A stretch of 18,244 nt of DNA from Caldithrix sp. GTDB taxonomy: Bacteria; KSB1; UBA2214; DYKH01. Below are positions 7,679 through 14,817 of the stretch, one piece after another. Position 1 is the first letter of the stretch. Each line of letters starts with the position of its first letter. Position numbers and translations under genes: made by a program. The DNA lies in assembly GCA_020722685.1 (NCBI GenBank), contig DYKH01000102.1:1-18244 (forward strand). The letters are read 5' to 3'. The notes beneath the pieces were generated by a model. That model worked only from the letters and a program-made list of their open reading frames with translations. It was not told the origin of the DNA and searched no databases.

Positions 7679-9217
7679 ATGAAATATGCACAGGTTAAGA
7701 AACTCATCACGACGAATATTTCCAAGTTTGGTTTGGGGGAGATTGAGCTGTATGAAAGGTCTTTCCAGAAAAAGGAAGGTGTAGCTTACGTCTTGGCCAA
7801 GTCCCGGCGAAACCGCTGGCTAATTTGTATCGGTGATGCCATCCCTTCAAGCCTGCGCGGCGAACCTATGTTGTTGACTTTTGACGGCAAACCAATTCAT
7901 GCCAAAGTCTGTCCTCTTTCTCACGAAAATGCAGTCGCCTTGCGCAATCTCTTCCCTTGGGCTGGTCCGCAGGTCGTGGGATCAAAGACCTCCTTTGGCG
8001 CCGGCGATCGATTGGGCGTGGCAACTCCCGGACACATCCGCACCTTCAAAGATTATGCAATATTCCCCGTACTGGCTCAGCAATCCATCCGCGAGATGAC
8101 ACGCACCCAACGCAGCGCAGAACAAGTCATGGACGACGCTACCTGGGCGGTCTTTCAGGAAGGCTACACCGGCGGTTTTGGCTCAGATGCCGATCACCTC
8201 AAGACTCTGGACGACATTCGCTCGACGGTTGCGGCGGGATTTGTCGGTTTCACGGTGGACCCATCCGATCATATCGTCAACCGTGCGGACACGATGTCGC
8301 TCGGCGAATTGGAGCAAGCTTATACGCAACTCTTCTCGACTGCGGCAGAGGCGGCGGGCTTTCTAAAGGAGTATGCCGACAAAGAATTCCTGGTGAAAGG
8401 GGAAAAGCGCGGCATCGTTATCAAAATGAGCAAAGAGGAGTTGCTGCGGCTGGCCATAAAGTACCTCCCGGCTATCCGGCACACAATCACAAGCTATCGG
8501 GAACTGCAGAAACTGTTCGGCGACAGGCCTTTTGATTTTGAGATGTCGGTAGATGAAACCGAAACGCCTACCACTGCTTCTGCGCATTTCTTGGTCGCCA
8601 GCGAATTGGCCAAAGCCGGCGTGCAACTTACGTCCTTGGCTCCACGTTTCATTGGCGAGTTTCAGAAAGCCATTGACTATATCGGCGATCTCAATGAATT
8701 TCGCCGGCAGTTGCGCGAACATGTGACCATTGCCGAGCACTTTGGCGGCTATAAAATCAGCGTTCATTCCGGCAGCGACAAGTTCTCCATTTTCCCCATC
8801 GTCGGCGAAGAGACCGGCGGCGTCTTTCACGAAAAGACCGCCGGCACCAGCTATTTGGAAGCTCTCCGCATTGTTAGCAGACGCGATGCGAAATTGTTCC
8901 GCGAGATCGTAGCCTTTGCACGGCCCAAGTTCGAGAGCGAGCGCTTTTCCTACCACGTCACCACGGATATGAGCAAAGTCCCGGACGCCGAAAAGCTGTC
9001 GGACGAGGATTTGGAGCGCATGCTGGATGAAAACGATTCCCGTCAGGTGCTGCACATCACCTTCGGCTCGGTTTTGACGACGAAGAACGACGCCGGACAA
9101 TACCTTTTTCGGAACCGCATTTATGATTTGCTCTACCGGCATGAGGAAGAGTACTATCAAGCTCTACAGTCCCTGTTCGAAAAACATCTCAACGCTTTTA
9201 AAGTACCCCATAAATGA
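7679..9217 (+). CDS. uxaE: Tagaturonate epimerase (tagaturonate/fructuronate 3-epimerase)
   Basis: This 512-residue protein resembles UxaE of Thermotoga, which interconverts D-tagaturonate and D-fructuronate and so joins galacturonate to the glucuronate branch. Family-typical segments are FGAGDRLGVATPGH, PVLAQQSIREM, DDATWAVFQEGY with GFGSDADHLKT, and later KISVHSGSDKF. The length fits the family (about 480-510). The frame is open 14 codons further upstream from a TTG, but the ATG at 7679 gives the better start; its ribosome binding site is weak (CAGAGAAA). It is the first gene of the plus-strand series and is followed after only 13 bases by the uxuB-type SDR, whose substrate would be its product. 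Recognition is from remembered family motifs without an alignment. Confidence 0.82.
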   Translation: MKYAQVKKLITTNISKFGLGEIELYERSFQKKEGVAYVLAKSRRNRWLICIGDAIPSSLRGEPMLLTFDGKPIHAKVCPLSHENAVALRNLFPWAGPQVVGSKTSFGAGDRLGVATPGHIRTFKDYAIFPVLAQQSIREMTRTQRSAEQVMDDATWAVFQEGYTGGFGSDADHLKTLDDIRSTVAAGFVGFTVDPSDHIVNRADTMSLGELEQAYTQLFSTAAEAAGFLKEYADKEFLVKGEKRGIVIKMSKEELLRLAIKYLPAIRHTITSYRELQKLFGDRPFDFEMSVDETETPTTASAHFLVASELAKAGVQLTSLAPRFIGEFQKAIDYIGDLNEFRRQLREHVTIAEHFGGYKISVHSGSDKFSIFPIVGEETGGVFHEKTAGTSYLEALRIVSRRDAKLFREIVAFARPKFESERFSYHVTTDMSKVPDAEKLSDEDLERMLDENDSRQVLHITFGSVLTTKNDAGQYLFRNRIYDLLYRHEEEYYQALQSLFEKHLNAFKVPHK

Positions 9218-9230
9218 GTGAGGATGAGAA

Positions 9231-10010
9231 TTGAGCTATCTTGAAGACATGTTTGGCTTGTCCGGCAAAGTGGCTGCCGTCATTGGCGGCGCCGGAGTGT
9301 TGGCCGGCGCAATGGCAGATGGTTTGGCCAAAGCCGGGGCTTCGATTGCCATTCTGGATCGCAACGGCGAAAAGGCCGACGAGAAAGCGAACGCATTACG
9401 GCAACTCGGCGCCAAGGCGATCGCCATCGACTTTGATGCCACCGACAAGCAACAAGTGCAAAGCGCCGAAGAAAGAATCAGCCGGGAATTGGGCGATACG
9501 GACATTTTGATTAATGCTCCAGGAATCAACTCCAGCACGCCATTTTTCGAGATAATGGAAGAAGAGTGGGATAAAATCTTGCAGGTGAATCTGAAAAGCA
9601 TGTTCCTCGCCTGTCAAGTCTTTGGCAAGAAAATGGTGGATCGCGGCAAAGGCGGAAGTATTATCAATATCTCTTCCGCTTCTTCCGGCCCACCGCTGTC
9701 CAAAGTGTTTACTTACAGCGTGTCAAAAGCAGGCGTCAATAATTTGACCCAGTTCTTGGCGCGCGAATGGGCGACTAAGGGCGTAAGGGTCAATGCCATT
9801 GCGCCGGGGTTTTTCCCGGCCGAGCAAAATCGCAAAATTCTTACACCGGAGCGCACGGCCGATATTATGCGCCATACTCCGGCGAACCGCTTCGGCGATG
9901 CGGAAGAATTAATCGGCGCGGTGATCTGGCTGGCCTCGGAAAAAGCTTCCTCTTTTGTGACAGGGGCGATCATTCGCGTGGATGGCGGCTTTACCGCAAT
10001 GACGATTTGA
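9231..10010 (+). CDS. uxuB: SDR D-mannonate oxidoreductase (fructuronate reductase, YjmF/UxuB type)
   Basis: This 259-residue short-chain dehydrogenase most likely reduces D-fructuronate to D-mannonate. The nucleotide-binding loop is IGGAGVLAG (18-26), like the GGGGVLG loop of Bacillus YjmF. Asp43 at the end of strand 2 points to NAD(H). The catalytic residues are Ser149, Tyr162 and Lys166. The C-terminal portion APGFFPAEQNR...TPANRFG...GAVIWLAS...SFVTG...VDGGF is characteristic of the mannonate oxidoreductase branch. A TTG start at 9231 is preferred: GAGGATGAGAA precedes it and the spacing to uxaE is 13 bases. An ATG six codons later is the alternative. It directly follows uxaE, the enzyme supplying its substrate. 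Another SDR sugar-acid reductase activity is possible. Confidence 0.8.
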   Translation: MSYLEDMFGLSGKVAAVIGGAGVLAGAMADGLAKAGASIAILDRNGEKADEKANALRQLGAKAIAIDFDATDKQQVQSAEERISRELGDTDILINAPGINSSTPFFEIMEEEWDKILQVNLKSMFLACQVFGKKMVDRGKGGSIINISSASSGPPLSKVFTYSVSKAGVNNLTQFLAREWATKGVRVNAIAPGFFPAEQNRKILTPERTADIMRHTPANRFGDAEELIGAVIWLASEKASSFVTGAIIRVDGGFTAMTI

Positions 10011-10054
10011 TTGGCTGGAGGCTGTTAGGCAGAAACCAGTGAAGGTGCCAAAGA

Positions 10055-10147
10055 CCAATAGTCAATGTTCAACGGTCAATAGTCAATGAATAGCCTACAG
10101 CCCAACAGTCTACGGCCTAATAGTCTAACAATCTACAGCCTAACAGT
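10055..10147 (+). repeat. Degenerate short tandem repeats between uxuB and gnd
   Basis: Two repeat words sit side by side. The first is CAATAGTCAATG, present at 10056-10067 and again near 10078-10088. The second is a 15-base unit with consensus CTACRGCCYAAYAGT, at 10095-10109, 10110-10124 and 10133-10147, with an 8-base partial unit between the last two copies. The block ends about 20 bases before the gnd ribosome binding site. It is non-coding and has no strong dyad symmetry. Confidence 0.75.
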
Positions 10148-10179
10148 CTATTACCTTACTCGATGAAGGAGCACACAAC

Positions 10180-11601
10180 ATGAGCACGTACGACATCGGC
10201 CTCATTGGCCTTGCCGTGATGGGGGAAAATTTGGTTTTGAATATGGAAAACCACGGCTTCTCCGTGGCCGTCTTTAATCGCACGGTCAGCAAAGTGGATG
10301 ACTTTGTCAATGGCCGGGCCAAGGGAAAGAACATCAAAGGCTGCCACAGCATAGAGGAATTGGTCGCCAGCCTGAAGAAGCCGCGCAAGGTCATGCTGAT
10401 GGTGAAAGCCGGCAAGGCGGTGGACGATTTCATCGAGCTGCTCTTGCCGCATTTGGATCAAGGCGATATTATCATTGACGGCGGCAACAGTCATTTTCCG
10501 GACAGTATTCGCCGAACAAAATATTTGGAAAGCAAAGGATTCCTTTTTATCGGCACCGGTGTTTCCGGAGGTGAGGAAGGCGCGCTCAAAGGTCCGTCCA
10601 TCATGCCCGGCGGTTCGCCGGCGGCCTGGCCGCATGTAAAGCCCATTTTCCAGTCCATCGCTGCCAAGGTTGCCGATGGCTCTCCCTGTTGCGAATGGGT
10701 CGGCGGCGACGGCGCCGGCCATTTTGTCAAAATGGTACATAACGGCATTGAATACGGTGATATGCAGATGATCTCCGAAGCGTACTTTTTGATGGAAAAG
10801 GCTTTGGGCATGACCACTGCAGAAATGCACGATGCCTTTGCCGAGTGGAATAAGGGTGAGCTGGACAGCTACCTCATCGAGATCACCCGGGACATCATGG
10901 CCAAGCGGGATAAAGAGACCGGCAAGCCCATGATCCATGTAATTCTGGACACTGCCGGCCAAAAAGGGACCGGCAAATGGACCAGCATTACGGCGCTAGA
11001 TTTGGGCATTCCGGCGCCGACCGTTGCCGAGGCCGTTTTTGCCCGCGCCATGAGCGCCATCAAGGATGAACGAGTAGCGGCATCCAAGGAGTTGCGCGGG
11101 CCAAAGGCCAAGTTCGAGGGCAACAAAAAAGCCTTTGTGGAAATGATTCGCAAAGCGCTGTACGTTTCCAAAATTTGTTCCTATGCACAGGGCTTTCAAT
11201 TAATGCGTGCGGCGGCCGCGGAGTATAAATGGGATCTCAAGTTCGGGGAGATTGCGTTAATGTGGCGCGGCGGCTGCATCATCCGTGCGCAATTCCTCGG
11301 CAAGATCAAGGAAGCCTTTGACCGCAATCCGGCTCTATCCAACTTGCTCCTTGATCCCTATTTTAAGGAGGCGGTGGAAGCCAATCAGGATGCCTGGCGC
11401 AAAGTCGTCGTCAAAGCAGTGGAGTTGGGATTACCGATTCCGGCCTTTAGCAGCGCCTTGGCTTACTACGACGGCTATCGCAGCGCCCAGCTTCCGGCCA
11501 ACTTACTGCAAGCCCAGCGCGACTATTTCGGTGCCCATACCTACGAACGGGTGGACAGGCCGCGCGGACAGTTCTTTCACACCGAATGGCTGAAGGAATA
11601 G
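10180..11601 (+). CDS. gnd: 6-phosphogluconate dehydrogenase, decarboxylating
   Basis: This 473-residue enzyme oxidises and decarboxylates 6-phosphogluconate to ribulose 5-phosphate in the cytoplasm, the oxidative pentose phosphate step. The N-terminal Rossmann domain begins [10 protein letters not shown], and FNRT (32-35) indicates NADP+. The substrate signature is [19 protein letters not shown] (127-145). Catalytic Lys184 and the neighbouring His187, Asn188 and Glu191 lie in [11 protein letters not shown]. The helical C-terminal domain is complete and ends in GQFFHTEW. Length is typical (about 470). AAGGAG stands 8 bases before the ATG. It lies between two SDR genes of the sugar-acid locus, in place of the usual company of zwf. 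This suggests that locus sugar acids enter metabolism as 6-phosphogluconate. No gluconate kinase is in the window. Confidence 0.97.
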   Translation: MSTYDIGLIGLAVMGENLVLNMENHGFSVAVFNRTVSKVDDFVNGRAKGKNIKGCHSIEELVASLKKPRKVMLMVKAGKAVDDFIELLLPHLDQGDIIIDGGNSHFPDSIRRTKYLESKGFLFIGTGVSGGEEGALKGPSIMPGGSPAAWPHVKPIFQSIAAKVADGSPCCEWVGGDGAGHFVKMVHNGIEYGDMQMISEAYFLMEKALGMTTAEMHDAFAEWNKGELDSYLIEITRDIMAKRDKETGKPMIHVILDTAGQKGTGKWTSITALDLGIPAPTVAEAVFARAMSAIKDERVAASKELRGPKAKFEGNKKAFVEMIRKALYVSKICSYAQGFQLMRAAAAEYKWDLKFGEIALMWRGGCIIRAQFLGKIKEAFDRNPALSNLLLDPYFKEAVEANQDAWRKVVVKAVELGLPIPAFSSALAYYDGYRSAQLPANLLQAQRDYFGAHTYERVDRPRGQFFHTEWLKE

Positions 11602-11667
11602 CCTTGTTATTCATCGCGGTGGCGCGGGTAGAGGCAAGATTCTTGGCGGTTCCGTTCAGGAGCCAAA

Positions 11668-12447
11668 GTGGATTTGCAGCTTATGGAGAGATTCTCGCTA
11701 AGAGGCAAGATTGCGCTGGTCACCGGGGCGAGTCGCGGCTTGGGCCGGGCAATTGCGTTGGGTTTTGCTGAGGCCGGCGCAGACCTCATTGTTGTTGCTC
11801 GCAACAAACAGGCGCTCGCACCGGTTGCAGCGGCGGTGCGACAGCGCGGCAGGAGAGCTTGGGTTTGGGAATTCGATCTGACGAAAATCGAAGAAATCCC
11901 TGAGTTTTTTTCAACCGTGAGAGCCTCTGCCGGAAAAGTCGATATTTTGGCCAACGTCGCCGGCACCATTTTCCGGCAAAGCTCTTTGGATTATCCTCTG
12001 GACGAGTGGCAGCGCACCCTCGATCTGAACCTGACCGCGCCGTTTGTGCTCTCCCAATGGTTCGCACGTCAGTGCATCGCTGATGGTCGGCCAGGCAAAA
12101 TCATCAACATCGCCTCGCTCACCAGCGAGCGCGGGAGAGCTTCTATTCCGGCTTATGCGGCCAGCAAAGGCGGTATCAAACAATTGACCATGACTTTGGC
12201 GGTGGAATGGGCGCAGCACAAGATCAATGTCAACGCCATCGGTCCGGGCTATATTGCCACCGAGCTAACCCGGCCGCTGGTGGAGGATCCGGACTTTGAT
12301 CGCTGGGTACATCAACAGACGCCGCTGGATCGGTGGGGCGTTCCGGATGATTTGGTCGGTGCAGCGGTCTTCTTGGCCTCGCCGGCTTCGGATTTCATCA
12401 CCGGACAGGTGATCTATGTGGATGGCGGTTGGCTGGCGAAGATGTAG
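11668..12447 (+). CDS. SDR oxidoreductase, gluconate 5-dehydrogenase-like (IdnO/KduD group)
   Basis: This 259-residue classical short-chain dehydrogenase has TGASRGLG at 19-26 and the catalytic set Ser150, Tyr163 and Lys167. Arg45 after strand 2 suggests NADP(H), unlike the NAD-type Asp of the SDR two genes upstream. The C-terminal part GYIATELTRPLVEDPDF, then TPLDRWG and GAAVFLASPASDFITG, is closest in memory to gluconate 5-dehydrogenase (D-gluconate to 5-keto-D-gluconate). KduD (2-deoxygluconate 3-dehydrogenase) also shares the WG and VDGGWLA endings. The GTG at 11668 is chosen because AGGAG lies 5 bases before it; an ATG five codons on lacks a site. It follows gnd by 66 bases on the same strand. 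Family is certain; the substrate is tentative. Confidence 0.8.
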   Translation: MDLQLMERFSLRGKIALVTGASRGLGRAIALGFAEAGADLIVVARNKQALAPVAAAVRQRGRRAWVWEFDLTKIEEIPEFFSTVRASAGKVDILANVAGTIFRQSSLDYPLDEWQRTLDLNLTAPFVLSQWFARQCIADGRPGKIINIASLTSERGRASIPAYAASKGGIKQLTMTLAVEWAQHKINVNAIGPGYIATELTRPLVEDPDFDRWVHQQTPLDRWGVPDDLVGAAVFLASPASDFITGQVIYVDGGWLAKM

Positions 12448-12576
12448 GCCGTTGGGTGCCTTTAAGGCAGTTCATTGAGCCAAGGCAAACGAACGTTATC
12501 GGACTGTCATCCTTTTTTGGTGCGAAAGCCGGGCAAGTCTTGAACGGCACATCTTTCGACAACTTTGGAGGATTCG

Positions 12577-12837
12577 ATGGGTTTCATGACAAAAGAAGAA
12601 TATAAAATCTTCAAAGCCAAAGGCGAGCTGATGGGCAAGCTGGAGCAAGAGAGACGAGCACAACAGGTTGCTGATCCTGACTATCCGGCGAATTTTTTGC
12701 CTTTTCTGGATGCGATTCATCGATTTCGCGTTCAGCGTAATGATGAGCGTGATCCCTTGGAAGAAAAGCTACAGGGGAAAATACAACTGAGGCAATTTCT
12801 GCTTAGATTCCCTGAGGGCACATTTGCAGGAATTTGA
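12577..12837 (+). CDS. Small hypothetical protein upstream of a nucleotidyltransferase
   Basis: I do not recognise this 86-residue protein. It is hydrophilic and mostly helical by composition, with a charged front (MTKEEYKIFKAKGELMGKLEQERRAQQ) and a Phe-rich middle (PANFLPFLDAIHRF). It has no membrane segment. The ATG at 12577 follows GGAGG (12567-12571) at 5 bases; an in-frame TTG at 12565 overlaps that site and is not the start. Its last 14 bases overlap the next gene, a nucleotidyltransferase-fold protein. This compact arrangement resembles a two-gene toxin-antitoxin or regulatory module, but nothing in the sequence shows an activity. Confidence 0.65.
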   Translation: MGFMTKEEYKIFKAKGELMGKLEQERRAQQVADPDYPANFLPFLDAIHRFRVQRNDERDPLEEKLQGKIQLRQFLLRFPEGTFAGI

Positions 12838-13393
12838 AGACACATTGGTAGCGATCGAGTCATTTTGCAAAAGGCACTCCATTGCATACTCCGTAATCGG
12901 TGGATTGGCTGCCATTGTACACGGTTGCCCGCGAACTACGGAAGATGTCGATGTCACTCTCCTTGTAAAGTTCGAATCTTTGTTGAGCACCGGCCAAGAA
13001 CTGCTAAAGGAGTTCGTTCCTCTAAAAGAGAATCCGCTTGAGTTTTTTGAGCGCTATTTTGTCTTGCCGAGCATACATGAGCCGACCAAAGTCAAAGTGG
13101 ACTTTTCCGCCGGTCTGAGCGAATTCGAAAGGATGGTCATAAGTCACAGCAAGAAAATCACGGTAGGCAAAGTAGTAGTCCCAGTTTGCACTGTTGAAGA
13201 TCTGATAATCTATAAGCTCATTGCATCTCGGCACATCGATTTCGATGATGTCATCAATCTTTATAGACGCCATGCGAATAAGATCGACCGAAAATACATT
13301 CAAGAGATAGCCAAGCAATTCGCTTTGCTTGAAAGAAGTGATGTCGGAGAAAAGGTCGATGCACTTTTTAAGGGCAAGTTGGATCAAACGTAA
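12824..13393 (+). CDS. Nucleotidyltransferase-fold protein (AbiEii/DUF6036-like)
   Basis: This 189-residue protein has the stand-alone nucleotidyltransferase fold seen in AbiEii-like toxins and DUF6036 proteins. VIGGLAAIVHG (24-34) carries the GG motif, followed by RTTEDVDVTL (37-46) with the paired acidic residues Asp41 and Asp43. A third acidic position is likely in KVKVDFSAG. VCTVEDLIIYKLIASR and the downstream RRHANKIDRKYIQEIA helices are typical of this group. The TTG start at 12824 has GAGGG 5 bases before it and overlaps the small upstream gene by 14 bases, implying coupling. It is followed 12 bases later by larA. The module interrupts an otherwise metabolic gene series, which suggests later insertion. 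Role as toxin, antitoxin or RNA-modifying enzyme is undecided. Confidence 0.75.
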   Translation: MQEFEDTLVAIESFCKRHSIAYSVIGGLAAIVHGCPRTTEDVDVTLLVKFESLLSTGQELLKEFVPLKENPLEFFERYFVLPSIHEPTKVKVDFSAGLSEFERMVISHSKKITVGKVVVPVCTVEDLIIYKLIASRHIDFDDVINLYRRHANKIDRKYIQEIAKQFALLERSDVGEKVDALFKGKLDQT

Positions 13394-13405
13394 TAGTGAA
13401 TAGAA

Positions 13406-14680
13406 ATGTTAACAGGTAAGGGCTCCACAACTCAGCTTCTAAGCGCGCAAGAAATAGCCGACCTCTGTGCAGAGGCCTTCGCAAAAAGGCAGTGGGTCGG
13501 AAAAAAGGTTCTCGCCATCATTCCCGACCATTCCCGCAGCGCGCCGATGGACGTGATGTTCCGCGTCGTCTATCGCTTGCTCGCCGATCAGGTGCGCAAT
13601 CTGGATTTTCTCATCGCTCTGGGCACGCACCCGCCCATGAGTGACGAGATGATCGATCAGCGCGTAGGCATCACCCAAGAGGAGCGCAGGAGCCAATACC
13701 CCAAGGCGCGGTTCTTTAACCATCATTGGAAAGACCCCCGGCAGCTCCGAAGCATCGGGACGATTTCTGCGAATGAAATTGGAGAAATCTCCGGCGGACT
13801 AATGCGGCAGTCAGTGGACGTGACGCTCAACAAGATGGTTTTCGATTATGATTTGCTAATGATCATCGGTCCGACTTTTCCGCACGAAGTGGTCGGCTTT
13901 TCCGGCGGCAACAAGTATTTGTTTCCCGGAATAGCGGGTCAAGAGATCATCGACCTTTTCCATTGGCTGGGAGCGCTCATCACCAATCCGGTTATTATTG
14001 GCACCAAGCACACGCCGGTGCGCAAGGTGGTGGACAAGGCGGCAAGTCTTCTCCCCATGGAGCGCTATTGCCTAAGCCTCGTGGTGCAAAACGAAGGTTT
14101 GGCGGGGTTGTACATCGGCTCACCCGAGGAAGCTTGGTCGGCGGCAGCGGACTTGTCCGACAAGCTGCATATCACCTACAAGGAACATCCGTTTAAAAGT
14201 GTGCTTTCCTGCGCCCCCAAGATGTATGACGATCTGTGGACCGGCGGCAAGTGCATGTACAAGTTGGAGCCGGTGGTCAGCGATGGCGGCGAGCTGATCA
14301 TTTATGCGCCGCACATCACCGAGGTGTCCGTTACGCATGGCGCCATTCTGGAAAAGATCGGTTATCATGTGCGGGATTATTTTGTCAAGCAAATGGATAA
14401 ATTCGCCGACATTCCCGGCGGCGTGATGGCGCACTCAACCCATGTCAAAGGGATCGGCACTTTCGAGAACGGCGTCGAACAGCCGCGCGTCAACGTGGTA
14501 CTCGCTACTGGAATTCCCGAGTCCATGTGTAGAAAGATAAACCTCGGGTATCGGGATCCGAAAACGATTGACCTACGGGAATGGGAGAATCGTGAGGCCG
14601 AAGGGATGCTCTATGTACAAAAGGCGGGGGAGATGTTGTATCGACTGATGGATGATCCGTTTCGTCCCCAGCAGGGATAG
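13406..14680 (+). CDS. LarA-superfamily nickel-pincer racemase/epimerase homologue
   Basis: This 424-residue protein belongs to the lactate racemase (LarA) superfamily, whose members use a nickel-pincer nucleotide bound to a lysine to invert the carbon bearing the hydroxyl of 2-hydroxy acids. Comparison with Lactiplantibacillus LarA from memory shows all key positions: Arg44 in DHSR (Arg75), His75 in GTHPP (His108), His160 (His174), cofactor Lys170 in FSGGNKYLFPG (Lys184), and His186 (His200). The 10- and 16-residue spacings around the lysine are identical. The larB, larC and larE genes that make the cofactor are not in the window. Relatives include D-gluconate 2-epimerases and malate racemases. 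Sitting among hexuronate and gluconate enzymes, an aldonate C2-epimerase role, for example mannonate/gluconate, is the favoured inference. It starts 12 bases after the nucleotidyltransferase, with a weak ribosome binding site. Confidence 0.87.
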   Translation: MLTGKGSTTQLLSAQEIADLCAEAFAKRQWVGKKVLAIIPDHSRSAPMDVMFRVVYRLLADQVRNLDFLIALGTHPPMSDEMIDQRVGITQEERRSQYPKARFFNHHWKDPRQLRSIGTISANEIGEISGGLMRQSVDVTLNKMVFDYDLLMIIGPTFPHEVVGFSGGNKYLFPGIAGQEIIDLFHWLGALITNPVIIGTKHTPVRKVVDKAASLLPMERYCLSLVVQNEGLAGLYIGSPEEAWSAAADLSDKLHITYKEHPFKSVLSCAPKMYDDLWTGGKCMYKLEPVVSDGGELIIYAPHITEVSVTHGAILEKIGYHVRDYFVKQMDKFADIPGGVMAHSTHVKGIGTFENGVEQPRVNVVLATGIPESMCRKINLGYRDPKTIDLREWENREAEGMLYVQKAGEMLYRLMDDPFRPQQG

Positions 14681-14695
14681 ATTTTTCAGGGGCGT

Positions 14696-14785
14696 TGGAG
14701 AACTGGAGTATTGGAGCAATGGTCCGTCGAGTGAGTAGTTGGTCATCATCTACTTTTATGGGATCCCGTCACACCATTACTCCAG
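14696..14785 (+). repeat. TGGAG 8-bp tandem repeat with a facing inverted copy
   Basis: TGGAGAAC, TGGAGTAT and TGGAGCAA follow each other at 14696-14719 with a strict 8-base period. CCATTACTCCAG at 14774-14785 is the complement of CTGGAGTATTGG (14703-14714) with one mismatch, giving a long-loop dyad. The block lies between larA and the next gene and is probably non-coding, which bears on the choice of that gene's start. Confidence 0.65.
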
Positions 14786-14817
14786 CACTCCGCCCCAATC
14801 AATGTTTTATCACTTTT

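Noticed and set aside
8363..9160. 265-codon minus-strand open frame
   Set aside because: Antisense to uxaE. The long openness comes from codon bias of the real gene; there is no family resemblance.
10055..10147. CRISPR array
   Set aside because: Units are 15 bases, degenerate and directly tandem, without spacers of constant size; no cas genes.
10156..10962. 268-codon minus-strand open frame
   Set aside because: Antisense to gnd, which is unmistakable.
12565..12576. TTG at 12565 as start of the small gene
   Set aside because: The TTG overlaps the GGAGG ribosome binding site that serves the ATG at 12577.
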